Origin: Apteryx mantelli
Taxonomy: Eukaryota > Chordata > Aves > Apterygiformes > Apterygidae
NCBI RefSeq assembly: GCF_036417845.1
Contig: NC_090013.1
Location: 687,001 to 751,000, forward strand
Length of the DNA stretch: 64,000 nucleotides
Reading direction: 5' to 3'
Made by a program: the position numbers and the translations under genes. Shown here in pieces: positions 24,691 to 35,729 of this stretch. The notes beneath the pieces are model-generated. The model was not told the DNA's origin. It searched no databases and worked only from the letters and a program-made list of their open reading frames with translations. Each line of letters starts with the position of its first letter. The first letter of the stretch is position 1.

Positions 24691-25427
24691 GCAGGGGCTG
24701 AAGGAAAAGGCGGGAAAAGCCGTTGGCGTCGCCCTGAGGTGAAGGGGGGGGGGGGGGGCGGCGGCGGCGGCGATGGCGCATCCCCCTGAGGGGGGGCGGG
24801 GGGGGGAAATTCCTCGCCTTTCCCCTCCTTTCCCCTCGAGTCTGGAGGCTGCGGGGGGCCGAGAGCAGCGCCCCGATGCCTCGAGGCCCTCTCTGCGAGG
24901 AGAAGGGCGGCTGGCAAGTGAGCCCCCGGTCCCCGAGCTGGCCATTCCGCCCTGTGGCGAGGGGCTGCGGGCGGCCGACGCGTGCCACTGCGGCGCGGTG
25001 ACGCGGGGGGCTGCCTCAGCGAGCCCAGCGCTCTTCCACATCCCCGCTCGTTCCTTGTCGATAAGGCGCTAGCGCCCTGATTAAAAAAGGCCAGGGTGCA
25101 GCCCGGGGTCTGCAGCGCCCCGGCTGGATGCTTTCGGCTCTTTGGAGAGTGTACGATGGGGGCTTTGCAGGTGCGGGTGGGCCTAAAATCCTCCCCGCGC
25201 GTTAACCTGCTTGTGGGAAGAGTGTGGTTAAAGGGGGAGGTGCTGGGACAACTGGACAGTGTCACTGGCGTTTTCCATCTCAGGCACTGCAAAAAGGGGT
25301 TTGCCAGAGCGATGCATGATCCCGTTACGGAAAACTTCAACGCTGAAGGCAAAATGCTCTTTGGAGGTGCTATAGGGCCGATAGTTGAGTGTTCTTATCT
25401 GTTTTTCCCACTCAGGAGAGCAGTAAG

Positions 25428-28400
25428 ATGAGCAAAAGGAAGAATGGCCAAGGACCAGGTAACAACACGAGCTCGCGCCTCCTTCACTGCTACACGTGGG
25501 CAGTGTTTGACAGATGCCAGCGTCCCCTTGCAAGGAGGCGGTCTAGCTGTCAAGGAGCCTAACCAAATGATTTCAAGTCTCACTCGTTATACTTGGTAAT
25601 AAGCGAGAGATTGCACGTCTAAAAATACCCAGGCGCCTAATTATTATGCGGATGCTGCAACTGCAAACAGTTCCCCACGTGTGAGCAAACTGACATCTAA
25701 TGTCGCCTGTAAACTCTTACCTTTCCCACACCTGTTTCACCAAAGTCCCCCCCCCCGGGCTGCTCTCTGTATTTCCACGGTTTGCTGGTGCCTGCTACAA
25801 AAACACCTACGTATAACGCTTTCTAAGCGGCTTTTATCTAAACGCAGCAAAGCGCCTCCCAAACGTCACTTCAGCTCACTACAGCTCCGAGGAAAACACG
25901 GGTTAGGGGTAGCCCCCTGTTTCGCAGATGGAAAAACCGAAGCGCCTCCCCCCTAGCTGTTGACAAAGCAGGGACCGGCGCCCGCTAACTGCCCCTGCCT
26001 CGCGCGGCCGCTCCCGTCACTTTGCTTTGCTTTGCCGAGCTGTTCCAATAAGCGCTGCGCGGTGACACACGCAGCTTTGCGCCAGGCCTCCCTCCGAGAC
26101 CGCAGGAGCTCATCTGTCGCGTAGCAAACCCCATTTCTCCCCGTTTTGGAACAGAAGAGGCGCCGTTTGCGTTGTGCGGTCCCGCTGTCTCTCTTGATTG
26201 CGGTTATTCTTCCTCCGCAGCATCTCAGGAGGGACCCTGGCACGGTGCCTCTTAGCGCGGCGGGTAATAAAGGGACTAGATTTGACGAGCTTTTCAAGCG
26301 GGATGCGCAATCCGTGATTCTTTGCCAACGGGCCTCTTCTCCCCCCCTCCCCACCTACCTCAGCAGCCTTTGAGGGATCCCTAAGTGCGGCAGCTTTAAA
26401 AATCAAGGCACAGCGGGACAAGGCCGCGCGAAACGCGGCCTAGAATCGGCGAGGGCTGCTCGAGCCTTTCCGCCTTGGTGGGGAGGAAAGGAGGAAGGTG
26501 CTTCGAAGGGGCCTGGCAGCGCCTGAACTTCGCCCTTGCCGGGGCACGAATTTCGGCGCAAACACCCCGCTAACAGGCCGCAAAGGCTCCTATTCCGTTC
26601 ATCCTGCGTTGCGCCACTGTGCGGAAGCGGAGAGTCGAGGCGAAAGGTGCATCCAGAGGCCGATAAAACAGGTCTGTGCTTCTGTATTTGAAGGATAATT
26701 TTTAAGGCTGTCTACAAAACTGCTTTAGGCACAGCTTCCTCCCCCGAGCAGGGCTTGACTAATCCCCCCAGACACTGGGTTTTGTCCGATTATACTGCAC
26801 GGCACCGGCAGGGAGCAATCTGTGCTGCACCGCTCTTGGGTCGGCGCAGGGTCGCTAGTGCTTCGGCTGGCAGCGTTCAGATGAGATGTTGCATCTCATT
26901 TAGCACCGCCTTTGATTAAGAAAATACTGTTTTATCCTAGAAAAGAGCGCTGGAGTTCGACCACTGTAATTAACTTTGAGCGCTGGCAGCACGCTCGAAG
27001 CCTCCTGCGCACAAAACACGCGAGGCCGCCCCGTCGTGCGGGGGCCGCGGTAATGCAGGGTTTCTTCGGATTTCTCGCTTCCGTTTTAATTTCTGTCTCT
27101 CTCCGTCAAAGCACCAGCCAGAGTCCTGCGCAGTGGCAGACGCCTGCGGCCTCGGGGTCAGAACGAACCTTCGGGCGATTACTACTGACAAAGACAAAAT
27201 CTTCCTCATCTGCTAGGGGTGTTTTCATTCTTAAAAGCCAGGTTAACGTTTTACGAAGGCGCCCGTGCCCCGGTGCCCCCGCCAAAGTCAGAACTTACCA
27301 GGAGTTAGGGACAGGCCTCGTGTTGCTAGCGGGTTTTAAAAGCTTCCTTAGTTCAAGTGTTTTCATAGGATTTAGCGACAGGAACGAATGCCGAGCCTGC
27401 GCGGGCGGCCTGTCGCCACGGTGGATAGTGCTTTAAGCTTCAGACGTTTTTTTTCATGGGGTTTGATAAAATTGCTGCTGCTACGCGGCAGTTCACCAAA
27501 CAGCTCGACAACCCTGCGTCCCCGTTCTAGTCACGCTTAGGGCCAAGGCTGTTTACTAACGACTTTTTCCCCTAAAAGCAGGAGACAGCGAGTGCCAAGT
27601 TTCCGAAGCGAAAAGAAGTTTTAGGGAAGATCCTGAGGGGACAGAAGGCTTAGACGCAACAGGACAGGCTGAAATCACGGATTCCAAAGGAGAACCAAAG
27701 CCAGCCATGGGAGAGGCGGAGGAACGGGAAGAGAAGGACCAGGGAAGCACCGAAAGCTCGGAAGCAAACTCGCCAGCAAGGTAACCGAGTTTGCGCCGCG
27801 CAACTTGGAAATCACCAGGACGCGAGTCCGTGGGTGACGCAACCCGCAGCGCTCGTGCCCTGCGGAACAGGGACGCAGCCCCCATCGGGGCGATCATCCC
27901 TTACCGAGGACAACGCGTCCCCGCGAGCTAAAGCGCACGTTACTGCGTTCTCTCTAATAGCTCCAGCGGCGACGGAAAGGCAGCTGCCATGGAGGGAAGT
28001 CAGCCGAGGCAGTTCACCTCCGTTTCTTCATCTCAGGTAAGCCTGCTCGGAAGCTCCTGCTCGGAAGCTCCTGCCCGTAGCAGCGCATTGCACTGCGACC
28101 TCCTCGATAGCGTCGAAGCCCGCAGCCGGCCAGAAATTCCTTCCGCGGCAGAGCTAGGTTTTGCCTTTGCGTCGCCGTTTTTCCTCTGGGGGCAAATCCA
28201 CTGGAGCTGCTTGATTGCTGCCACTGTAGCTCCCTCAAATCTACGCTCCGGGGCACGCGGCAGCATTGCCAACGTTTCTGGAAGGATCACGTGAGAAAAA
28301 AATTGCACCTGGAAAGAGCGGGTTTAACTGAAACCCCGCTTTCATTGCGAAACCGAAGTGCGTTATTAAAACGTACCTAATTCCAACTGTTGCTGCAGTG

Positions 28401-31400
28401 TAAAATAATGCATTTCAAACACGCACAATCTGCATTGCCCGGAATTTTAAGTGTTCGGCTTGTTCTCTGTTACACAGAGAAAGCCCGTACGCGCGGCTTC
28501 GGGCTCGGCGCAGCGTCGTAGGCTTCTCGGGGACGGTTCGCGGGGCGGTGGGGTTACAGAGGCGGAGGATCGCTCGGGCCCCCGGGGAGCAGCTGCTCTT
28601 TACGCTCATCACCATTGTAGAATTCAGCGGGGAAGTTTGTGCCAGTCTTCACAAAGCCGAAGGAGGCTTCGGCGGAGAAACGGAGGCGACACAGCGGCGT
28701 CGCTCCGAGGAGTCGAACGGAGCAGGTAAAACGGTGCATCCCAGTTAACCATCTTCCTATGCACAGGGATTTTTTAATAAACTGTACGATTTAGAGCTAC
28801 TTCTTGCTGTGCTGCAGAGCGGAGCTGTGAGACCTTCCGGCTTTGTCGCACCCTGCCGCATAAACGTGGCTTTCGTTAGAGCTCTGGTGGTTCCTGTACA
28901 GTGTTTGGTGTTTGTACAAAATGGAGTCAGCGCTGCAGTTTATTAAAAAAAACAAACCAGAAGTGGCTGTTTTTTAAGGCATTAATGATGCATTCACCTT
29001 ATTATTTCAGGAAGGAATAGACTGTAACCCCCAACGTACGGATACCAGTCCGGAACGGAAGCCACCAGCGGCAGCTACCCAGGAAGCCAGGTCTCAGGCA
29101 GAGGCACCTGAGCAGGCAAATTTAATTGCGGTCAACAGGGAAGAGGATCGTTCCGGGGCAACTCTGGAGTGTCAGGGGAGTGTTTGCGAGGAGCTGGACA
29201 AACCCCAGACTTGCCACAGAACGGAGAATATTAGCGACGATCCTGAGACTAATTTAGAGCTGCCGGAACAACAGGGAGAGGGGGCAGCGTGCCGTTTACA
29301 AGAAGCCCCCTGTGAAAACCCCTCGCTGATCGAAGCCCCTTCTGTGTTTCCCGGTGTTCCGGATCAGAGCGCTGGCAGCTCTCCGGGCGGGAGCCTCTCG
29401 GGAGAGTTGCCCGAACGTCACCGTGAGGAGGAATTAAACAGTGACGACCAAGCCGAGGGCCGAGGCAGAGCCGATCACGGCGAGGCCCTGCTGCGCGCGC
29501 CCGGTGGAAGCGCAGAACAGAGTAAACCTGACGCCGCGTCGCGCGGCTGGGTTAAGGACGAAGGCAGCGGGGAAGACGTCAACGGGGAACAGCAGAGCGC
29601 GACTGAAACGGAAGGTAAAACCGACACGACGGAAAACACAACTGGATCTTCGTTAAAAGGTACCGCCGCAGCCGAGGAGAACGACTCCCCTGCTCGGGAG
29701 CCTGCCGAAAATCAGAGCGTTAGTCCGGTTTGCCCGGAAGCCGAGAGCGTGAGTCACCTCCCGAGCTGCGGTACCTCGCTGCCTGCGACTTCTTGCCAGG
29801 GAGACGCTGACAGGGGCAGAGGAGAGGCAGAAGAGGGGGGAATTCCACCTCCAGGGACCAGCTCAGCGTCCGAACCCAATTCAGCTGTCCCCATTCCTGG
29901 GGCTTCCGTGCGGAAACAAGAAGATCTTCCAGAGGAACGGAAAGAAAATGGAAGCGAGAAAGCGAGACCTAGCAAAGAGCACTCGGGGCTCAGCGCAGGC
30001 GAGCCCGGTCTCGAGGGGCTCGGAGAGGAACCTCCAAGCACAGGCGTCCCCCAGGGAGAGATCCGAATCCTGGGGGCGGAAGGGAAGGCTGCTCCCTGCT
30101 CGCGCGCCCCCCGGCTCGGCGGGGAGAACGCCAAAGACACGGCGCTCGCGGGAGAAACCGCGGAGCCCGTTCCCTCGGGAAGCGCTCTCCCCGCTAGCCG
30201 TGCTCCCGCGCAACTGGAGAAAGAAGGAGCGACGGCCGGCTGCGCTGAAAAACCCGACGCTAATTCGGGTGATGGGAAACGCCCTTCCGCAGCAGACGGG
30301 GATTCGCCCGCAGACACGGACCCCGAGGACAAAACCTGCTCGACGGCGGGAGACGAACCGTCCCGCGAATTAGCGTTGCTGCCTGACGGCCATTTGCAGG
30401 CTGACCTTAAAGACAGCGGCCTCGCGATTGCACCGCAGCAGGTAACCTGGCTCGCTCGGGACCGTCGCGTTAACGTTAAACATAAGCACCCGTTTTCGGG
30501 CGACGTTGCAGGAGAGCAGCGTTCGCGGCGCATCTGGCCAAACGCGCCAGTCACACGGGCACCGCGGTGGTCTGACCCGTCCTTCCGGAAAAGCCCCAAA
30601 TGCGCATTTTGGCCATACTTTCCCCAAAACGCCCAAAGCAGCAGTGTGGGAATAACCCGAAGGGGGCCAAAAAAACCCAACCAAACAACCCCCCCCCCAC
30701 CTTGTGCTGCCATTTTAGGCCGCCCAGCTCGAAACCCCTTCGCACTGGAGCTGCCTACGCCCCTTCTGTTCCTTAATGCGGAACTGTCTCGTCAAAGCCC
30801 TGCTCGTCACCACCGCTAATTACCCTCGGAAGACGCCCTGGTGCCACGCTAGGAATGCGTATGGATGCACCTGCAAGCTAGGCTAGATTTGCTCCCTGCT
30901 CACTTGAACCCGGCCGGGGATCGACTCCTCCCTGGAACCGGTTCTTGGCAGTTCCGTTGCTGAACGCATGTTTCCATTTTCCTATTAACTTCTTCCCCCC
31001 ACCCAGCCATTTTCTGCCGACAGCAAAGGTGACCCTTCCGTGCCCGAAAGGGAACCGTGCGCCGAAGGGGGACAAAGCCACTGCGAAAACGGTTTTGGTG
31101 ACAAAAACACAGTTCTGGTCGCTGACCTACGCGACCCAGACGAACCGCAGCCCAGGTAGGCCGATTTGTGACCCTGTCACGCTCTTTCACAGACACAGGG
31201 GCCGAGACGTCTGGGCGGTCCTATGCACAGGATACATCCGCAGACAGTGTAACAAGAGCGGAGACTTGCACTTTGCCCCCTTACAATTCCCCTCTGGTTT
31301 TAGGTGGAGGCCTTGTTTTCCATAATGATGAGTAAAGTCATGGGGGTGTCACCGAAATTGGGAGTATTTGGCAATTTGGGGCGGGGGGGGTTAAGGGATC

Positions 31401-33006
31401 CCTTCTCACGTAGGGTGCTGTAATCGTTAGGGTGTTGTTTCCTAACAAAATAGCAAACCCGAGGAACTTCATGTCCGGAATGATATGCGCTAGACGAACC
31501 CCGCTGCACGGCTGCTGCGAGCAAGCAGCAACGTTCTGCAGCATCTGATAGACTTGAAAAGTAAGAACGGGATCTAAGCGGAAGCAGATGCTCGCTCCAC
31601 GAAACGTACCTGGTTGGCATCCAGGCGTTTTCAGATACGTTACGCTATCACGGAAAGGAACCTTAGAAGGGAGCTAAATCCCACGTGAATAAATACAAGG
31701 GACTCTGGGGAAGAATAAAGCCATTATTTGAAGTAAGAGGGGGCCGAGTTGGCTATTGGAAACCTCCTAATTCTCCCTCCCTTTTTCTTTTCGTTAGCGC
31801 TGAGGTGACGGAGGGGATTCACGAGCCCTCCCAGAAGGAAGATGCCACGGATGTTGTCTGCGGTCTGATTGCTGAGCTCTCTAATCTCAAGTAAGAACGC
31901 ACCGCGCGCCGGGGAGGGGACGCGGCGCCGGCTGGCCCGGCTGCGGCCACCGAGGAAGCAGGGGAAGCAGCATGGTCCGGGCCGTTCTTAAACGCAAGGC
32001 TTTAAAAATAGCGGTTTTCTGCCTGCAGGCCTCCCTTTAGCCCTAAATAACTGCAAATTGAGGCGTTTCAGGTGGATGCTGCAAACAAACGTGTCGTCTC
32101 GCACCACTCACCTTGTGGCCCGGCCTTGCCGCCTTCCTTGTCCGCAGCGCAGTTCCTTTCCCACCCGAAGTAAAGGCTTTTCATCTTCTCTAGGGAAGAG
32201 ACAAACAGATAAAGCAAACCACGGTTTTAACACAAGTTAAAGTCTGTGAAGGAAATCACCATTCGTTCGCTTGTTGCTCCACGTTTACTAATTTACCTGC
32301 GTTTCACGAGCTTTTGTTGAAACGCAGTTTTTGGCTAGCAGAGAACGCCCCCCCCCCCCCCCGAGTAGTTTACACGGCAAAGACAAGAGGGAAGGATTCC
32401 ACTTGTAGAGCTTGAGTCTCCTTGGGAATTTGAATGAAGTAAGTGGGTAAACAAGCCGTAAAATTTAAAAAACAAAATCTTTGGAGCGGGGGTTCGTTAA
32501 GGAGTTAAGGTCAGTCCCTGCAGCAGGCTCCTCCTCAGCCTCTTTCTTTGCCCGGTTTACCTGTTTGCACCTACTTAATCCAAATTCTTTGTAAGCATTT
32601 GGAAGAAAAGCTCTTTCTGCAAAGTCCCCCCTGACGGACTTCCCGTTCACTCAAAGGCCAGTCGCCAATGGAAGGAAATTGCCTTAGGAATTCTGTGGCT
32701 TCCCGACAAGCCACACATGAACGAACAGCACTGTCCGCGCAAAGCTTTTAAATAAATATATATTTATACTGTCCGTTGTGAATGTGTACGTGTGTGTATG
32801 TGTGTGTATACGTATGGTTTGTTATTAACGTGAAACACACCGTTCTCGTTCCTTGCAGTCGCCTGATAATGAGCGCGCACAGGGACCTGGAGTCCCTGAA
32901 GAGGCTGAAGTACCGAAAAAGCAGGAGATCGGGCAAGTTCCCCCCTCACCCTCCCAGGGGGGCTCCGACCAGTTTGACCACCAGGAGAAAACGGAAGGAC
33001 CCGTAG
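25428..33006 (+). CDS. BRME1: BRME1, break repair meiotic recombinase recruitment factor 1 (complete)
   Basis: BRME1 (C19orf57, MEIOK21) joins HSF2BP (MEILB2) and BRCA2 at meiotic double-strand breaks and helps load RAD51 and DMC1. Seven coding exons: 25428-25458, 27582-27780, 27961-28036, 29011-30441, 31007-31155, 31798-31890, 32859-33006. All borders are GT-AG and the phases (1, 2, 0, 0, 2, 2) join without a shift, giving 708 codons; human has 668. The start MSKRKNGQGP resembles human MSKRKK. The end contains DATDVVCGLIAELSNLNRLI followed by MSAHRDLESLKRLKYRKSR, the best conserved part of the family, which carries the HSF2BP-binding helix. The 1.4-kb exon encodes an acidic, Ser/Glu/Pro-rich disordered middle with little expected conservation. 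The exact 31007 acceptor was chosen because it alone keeps frame with the previous exon and has a strong pyrimidine tract. Confidence 0.92.
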
Positions 33007-33096
33007 GACTGCGCAGGAGCCAGGCAACAGCTTGCTTTAACAGTTTATTAACACAACAGCAGAACAGCATTTCAACAGAATAACCAAAAAATGGCA

Positions 33097-33102
33097 AATA
33101 AA
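33097..33102 (+). terminator. polyadenylation signal of BRME1
   Basis: AATAAA lies 91 bp after the BRME1 stop. It is followed by a TGTATGTGTAAC stretch, a plausible GU-rich downstream element. Confidence 0.8.
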
Positions 33103-33109
33103 ACAACTT

Positions 33110-34135
33110 TGTATGTGTAACATATAAAATTTCTTTTGGTTAAAACAAAAGTCTTGCAGATGTGCCCTTTTCTTCAGGGAAAAGACGGTTCTGAGCTACT
33201 CGCCCGCTTGACGCTGCCGGTGAGTTACTGACCCTCGTCACCCTCCCTCGGACCCGAGCGGGAGAACAGCCGGGTCTTCGGGGCTAGTCAAGCCGCTGTG
33301 AAACCACCCGGAAACGGGCAAAACGGCCGCAACGGGCCGCTCCCCCCGGGGCCCCAGTTCTGCTGACACTCGTTCAGCGGAGGGGAGCGAGGCGCAACCG
33401 CCCGACGAGGGGCATCGGGCCGAGGGCGCGCGCGTCCCCACGCTGGCGGGCGCCCCGCCGCTTAGCCGCGCTCGCGCAGCCTTTGGGGGCGAGCGAGCAG
33501 ATTTTTCGGTGCCCAAAAACCGCTTTTTAAAACCCAACTGAACCACAACTCAGAACTCCTGTCTGAACCAAACAATAAGCTCCGCTGCTCCAGCCGCCCC
33601 TTCTCCTCGGCCTTGCTGCTGCTCCGGTGTGGCTTCTCCGGCGGGCGGCGGACGAAGGCCGGAGCAGCCACCTGGAACGCTCCTCCGAAGCCAAAGCGCC
33701 CACGGCACCACATGGGGAGGAAGGCAACCTCCAGCATCATCCTCGAGGAAGCGCCCGACGCAGTCTGCCTGCTTCCCGGCGCTCTTCCTCCCTCGCCTGC
33801 TTCCAGCATCCTTCGCAGCCGCCGGAGCCGGGAGCAGCCAGGAGGCTCCTTGGAAGCGGAGGTGGAAAGGCGGCCGCTGGCTCAGCGCTGCCCCCGCCGC
33901 AGCGGCAGGTCTCGGCGCTCGCTGCCTTTGAACGCCGCGGGGAGCCGCCGCCGCCAGCGCAGCGGGTCCGGGGGGGCCCGAACCCGCCGCGGGGGGGGCC
34001 CGAACCCGCCGCCGGCAGCGGAGCCGCGAGCGCAGCCGGGGCCCCGGCAAGTCCCGTGCGCCGCCGCCGCCGCCGCCTCGGCGGCTCCGCGTCGCTCGCA
34101 GCCGCTTCGGGGCTGCTGCCGCCGCCGGCGAGTTT
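33110..34135. other. BRME1-NANOS3 intergenic segment, no gene recognised
   Basis: About 1 kb that becomes steadily more CpG- and GCC-rich from 33,300 on. Open frames exist on both strands (for example 33550-34050, minus), but their Arg/Pro/Ala composition is that expected from GC-rich noncoding DNA, and no family motif is seen. A further NANOS3 3' exon here cannot be excluded. Confidence 0.5.
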
Positions 34136-35070
34136 GAAAAAAAACAGGAAAAAAAAAAAAAAAATCCCGTTGCAGATGTTCAAGCGGGTGAAATTAAGAA
34201 AAAGGAAAAAAAAAATCCCGTTGCAGATGTTCAAGCGGGTGAGTTTGAAAAAAAAAAAACAGAAAAAAAATCCCGTTGCAGATGTTCAAGCGGGTGAGTT
34301 AAGAAAACAAAACAAAACAAAACCCATCACAGATGCTCGGGGCAGGAGTTTAAAAAAAAAAAGAATCCCATCAAATCCCGTTGCAGATGCTCAAGGGGAG
34401 CAGGTGAGTTAAAAAAAGAAAAAATCCCATAAAACCCCATTGCAGGCGATCGGGGGGGTTAAAAAAAAGTAAAATCCCGTAAAATCCCATTGCAGGCGCT
34501 CAGGGGGGCAAGTTAAAAAAAAACCCAACTCATTGCAGGCGCTCGCGGGGGGTGAGTTAAAAGAGAAAAATCCCATAAAAATCCCATTGCAGGCGCTCGG
34601 GGGGGTTAAAAAAAGAAGAATCCCATAAAACCCCATTGCAGGCGCTCGGGGGGGGTGAGTTAAAAGAGAAAAATCCCATAAAAACCCCATTGCAGGCGCT
34701 CGGGGGGGGGGGCGAGTTAAAAAGAAGAAAAACTCATTGCAGGCGCTCGGGAGGGGTGAGTTAAAAAAGAAAAAATCCCATAAAACCCCATTGCGGACAC
34801 TCAGGGGGGGCGAGTTTAAAAAAACCAACAACTCATTGCAGGCGCTCGGGGGGGTGAGTTAAAAAAGAAAAATCCCATAAAACCCCATTGCGGACACTCG
34901 GGGGGGCGAGTTAAAAAAACCCCAAACAACTCATTGCAGGCCCTCGGGGGGGGGATTTAAAAAAAAAAGAAAAAACATCTCATTAAACCCCATTGCCGAT
35001 GCTCGGGGGGGGGGTTAAAAAAAAAAAGAAAACTCATTAAACCCCATTGCCGATGCTCGGGGGGTGCGGA
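34136..35070. repeat. about 51-bp minisatellite at the 3' end of NANOS3
   Basis: About 18 copies of a unit combining a (G)AGTTAAAAAA(G)AAAAA block, AATCCCATAAAACCCC, and ATTGCAGGCGCTCGGGGGG. The TTGCAG-type landmark recurs near 34170, 34221, 34276, 34381, 34440, 34489, 34532, 34587, 34636, 34688, 34737, 34833, 34934 and 35046. Alternating A-rich and G-rich blocks are unlike any other repeat in the window. Confidence 0.92.
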
Positions 35071-35642
35071 GGGGGGGGCGCGGAGGCTCCCACCCGTGGG
35101 GCGCGGGGCGGGGGGGGGTCCCTAGCGGTGTCGCGGCTGGAAGCGTCGCGGCACCGCCATGCGCCGTCCCTGGGGCGCGGCGCCCCCCCCGACCCCCCCC
35201 CCCTGCCCCTGCCCCTGCCCCTGCCCCTGCCCTTGCCGCCCCCCCCCGCGGCGGCGGTGGAGGTGAAGCAGCGGTAAACGGAGATGTAGCCGGGGCGCGT
35301 GAGCGGGCAGAAGCGCCGCGTGTGCGCGCCGTCCTCCGTGGCCCCGCACTGCGGACACACGTAGTTGCGCAGCACCGGGCACTCGACGCGGCCGCCGGGG
35401 CCGCGCAGGTTGTGCGCCGTGTAGATGTGCCGCGCTTCGCCGTTCTGCTTGCAGAAAACGCACAGCGACGGCCGCGGCGCCGGAGCCCGAGCGGCCGCCC
35501 GCAGCCCCGCCAGCACCGCCGCCAGGCCCAGGTAGTCCCGCCACATGTCGAAAACGGGGAAAGGCTCCGTGCGCGACGCCCCGCAAAAGCCCCTCGCACC
35601 CGCCGCTCTTGCGCCGACGCCCCGGGGCCGCCCCGTCTGCAT
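35037..35642 (-). CDS. NANOS3: NANOS3, nanos C2HC-type zinc finger 3
   Basis: NANOS proteins bind RNA with Pumilio and recruit CCR4-NOT; NANOS3 maintains primordial germ cells. The tandem CCHC zinc fingers are intact. Finger one, starting CVFCKQNGEARHIYTAH, has C-x2-C-x12-H-x10-C; finger two, CPQCGATEDGAHTRRFC, has C-x2-C-x7-H-x4-C. The motif FDMWRDYLGLA matches human NANOS3 FDLWTDYLGLA, the NOT1-interacting motif. The Met inside it (codon at 35544-35546) would drop the key Phe, so I place the start at the next in-frame Met upstream, 35642 (201 residues). Starting at 35546 gives 169, close to human 173, and 35726 gives 229. The C-terminal third is Gly/Arg/Pro-rich, and its last residues and stop come from the flanking minisatellite. 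A short spliced second exon, as in human, is possible. Tail-to-tail with BRME1. Confidence 0.9.
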   Translation of the reverse strand: MQTGRPRGVGARAAGARGFCGASRTEPFPVFDMWRDYLGLAAVLAGLRAAARAPAPRPSLCVFCKQNGEARHIYTAHNLRGPGGRVECPVLRNYVCPQCGATEDGAHTRRFCPLTRPGYISVYRCFTSTAAAGGGGKGRGRGRGRGRGGGSGGAPRPRDGAWRCRDASSRDTARDPPPPRAPRVGASAPPPPHPPSIGNGV

Positions 35643-35729
35643 CGCGCCGCGCCGCGCCGTCGCCGCCACCGCCGCCACCGTCGCCACCCGGCGCCTTCGG
35701 CGGGAGCGCTGGGAAAAAGCACCCAAACC

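Noticed and set aside
28478-28725. Candidate extra BRME1 exon with good splice borders and an open frame.
   Set aside because: Its length (248 bp) would shift the frame into the 29011 exon, whereas direct joining of 28036 to 29011 keeps frame. It could be a rare alternative or noncoding exon.
31022-31155. Alternative BRME1 acceptor after GCCGACAG.
   Set aside because: It does not keep frame with the 30441 donor; the upstream acceptor at 31006/31007 does and has the better pyrimidine tract.
24600-33000. Interspersed repeats (CR1 LINEs, old retrovirus copies) in BRME1 introns and intergenic DNA.
   Set aside because: No CR1 3' ends, LTR-like termini or reverse-transcriptase motifs were recognised by eye anywhere in the window; short diverged fragments would need a masking program.
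33550-34050. Possible gene between BRME1 and NANOS3 on the minus strand.
   Set aside because: Composition is typical of CpG-rich noncoding DNA and no conserved motif is visible.
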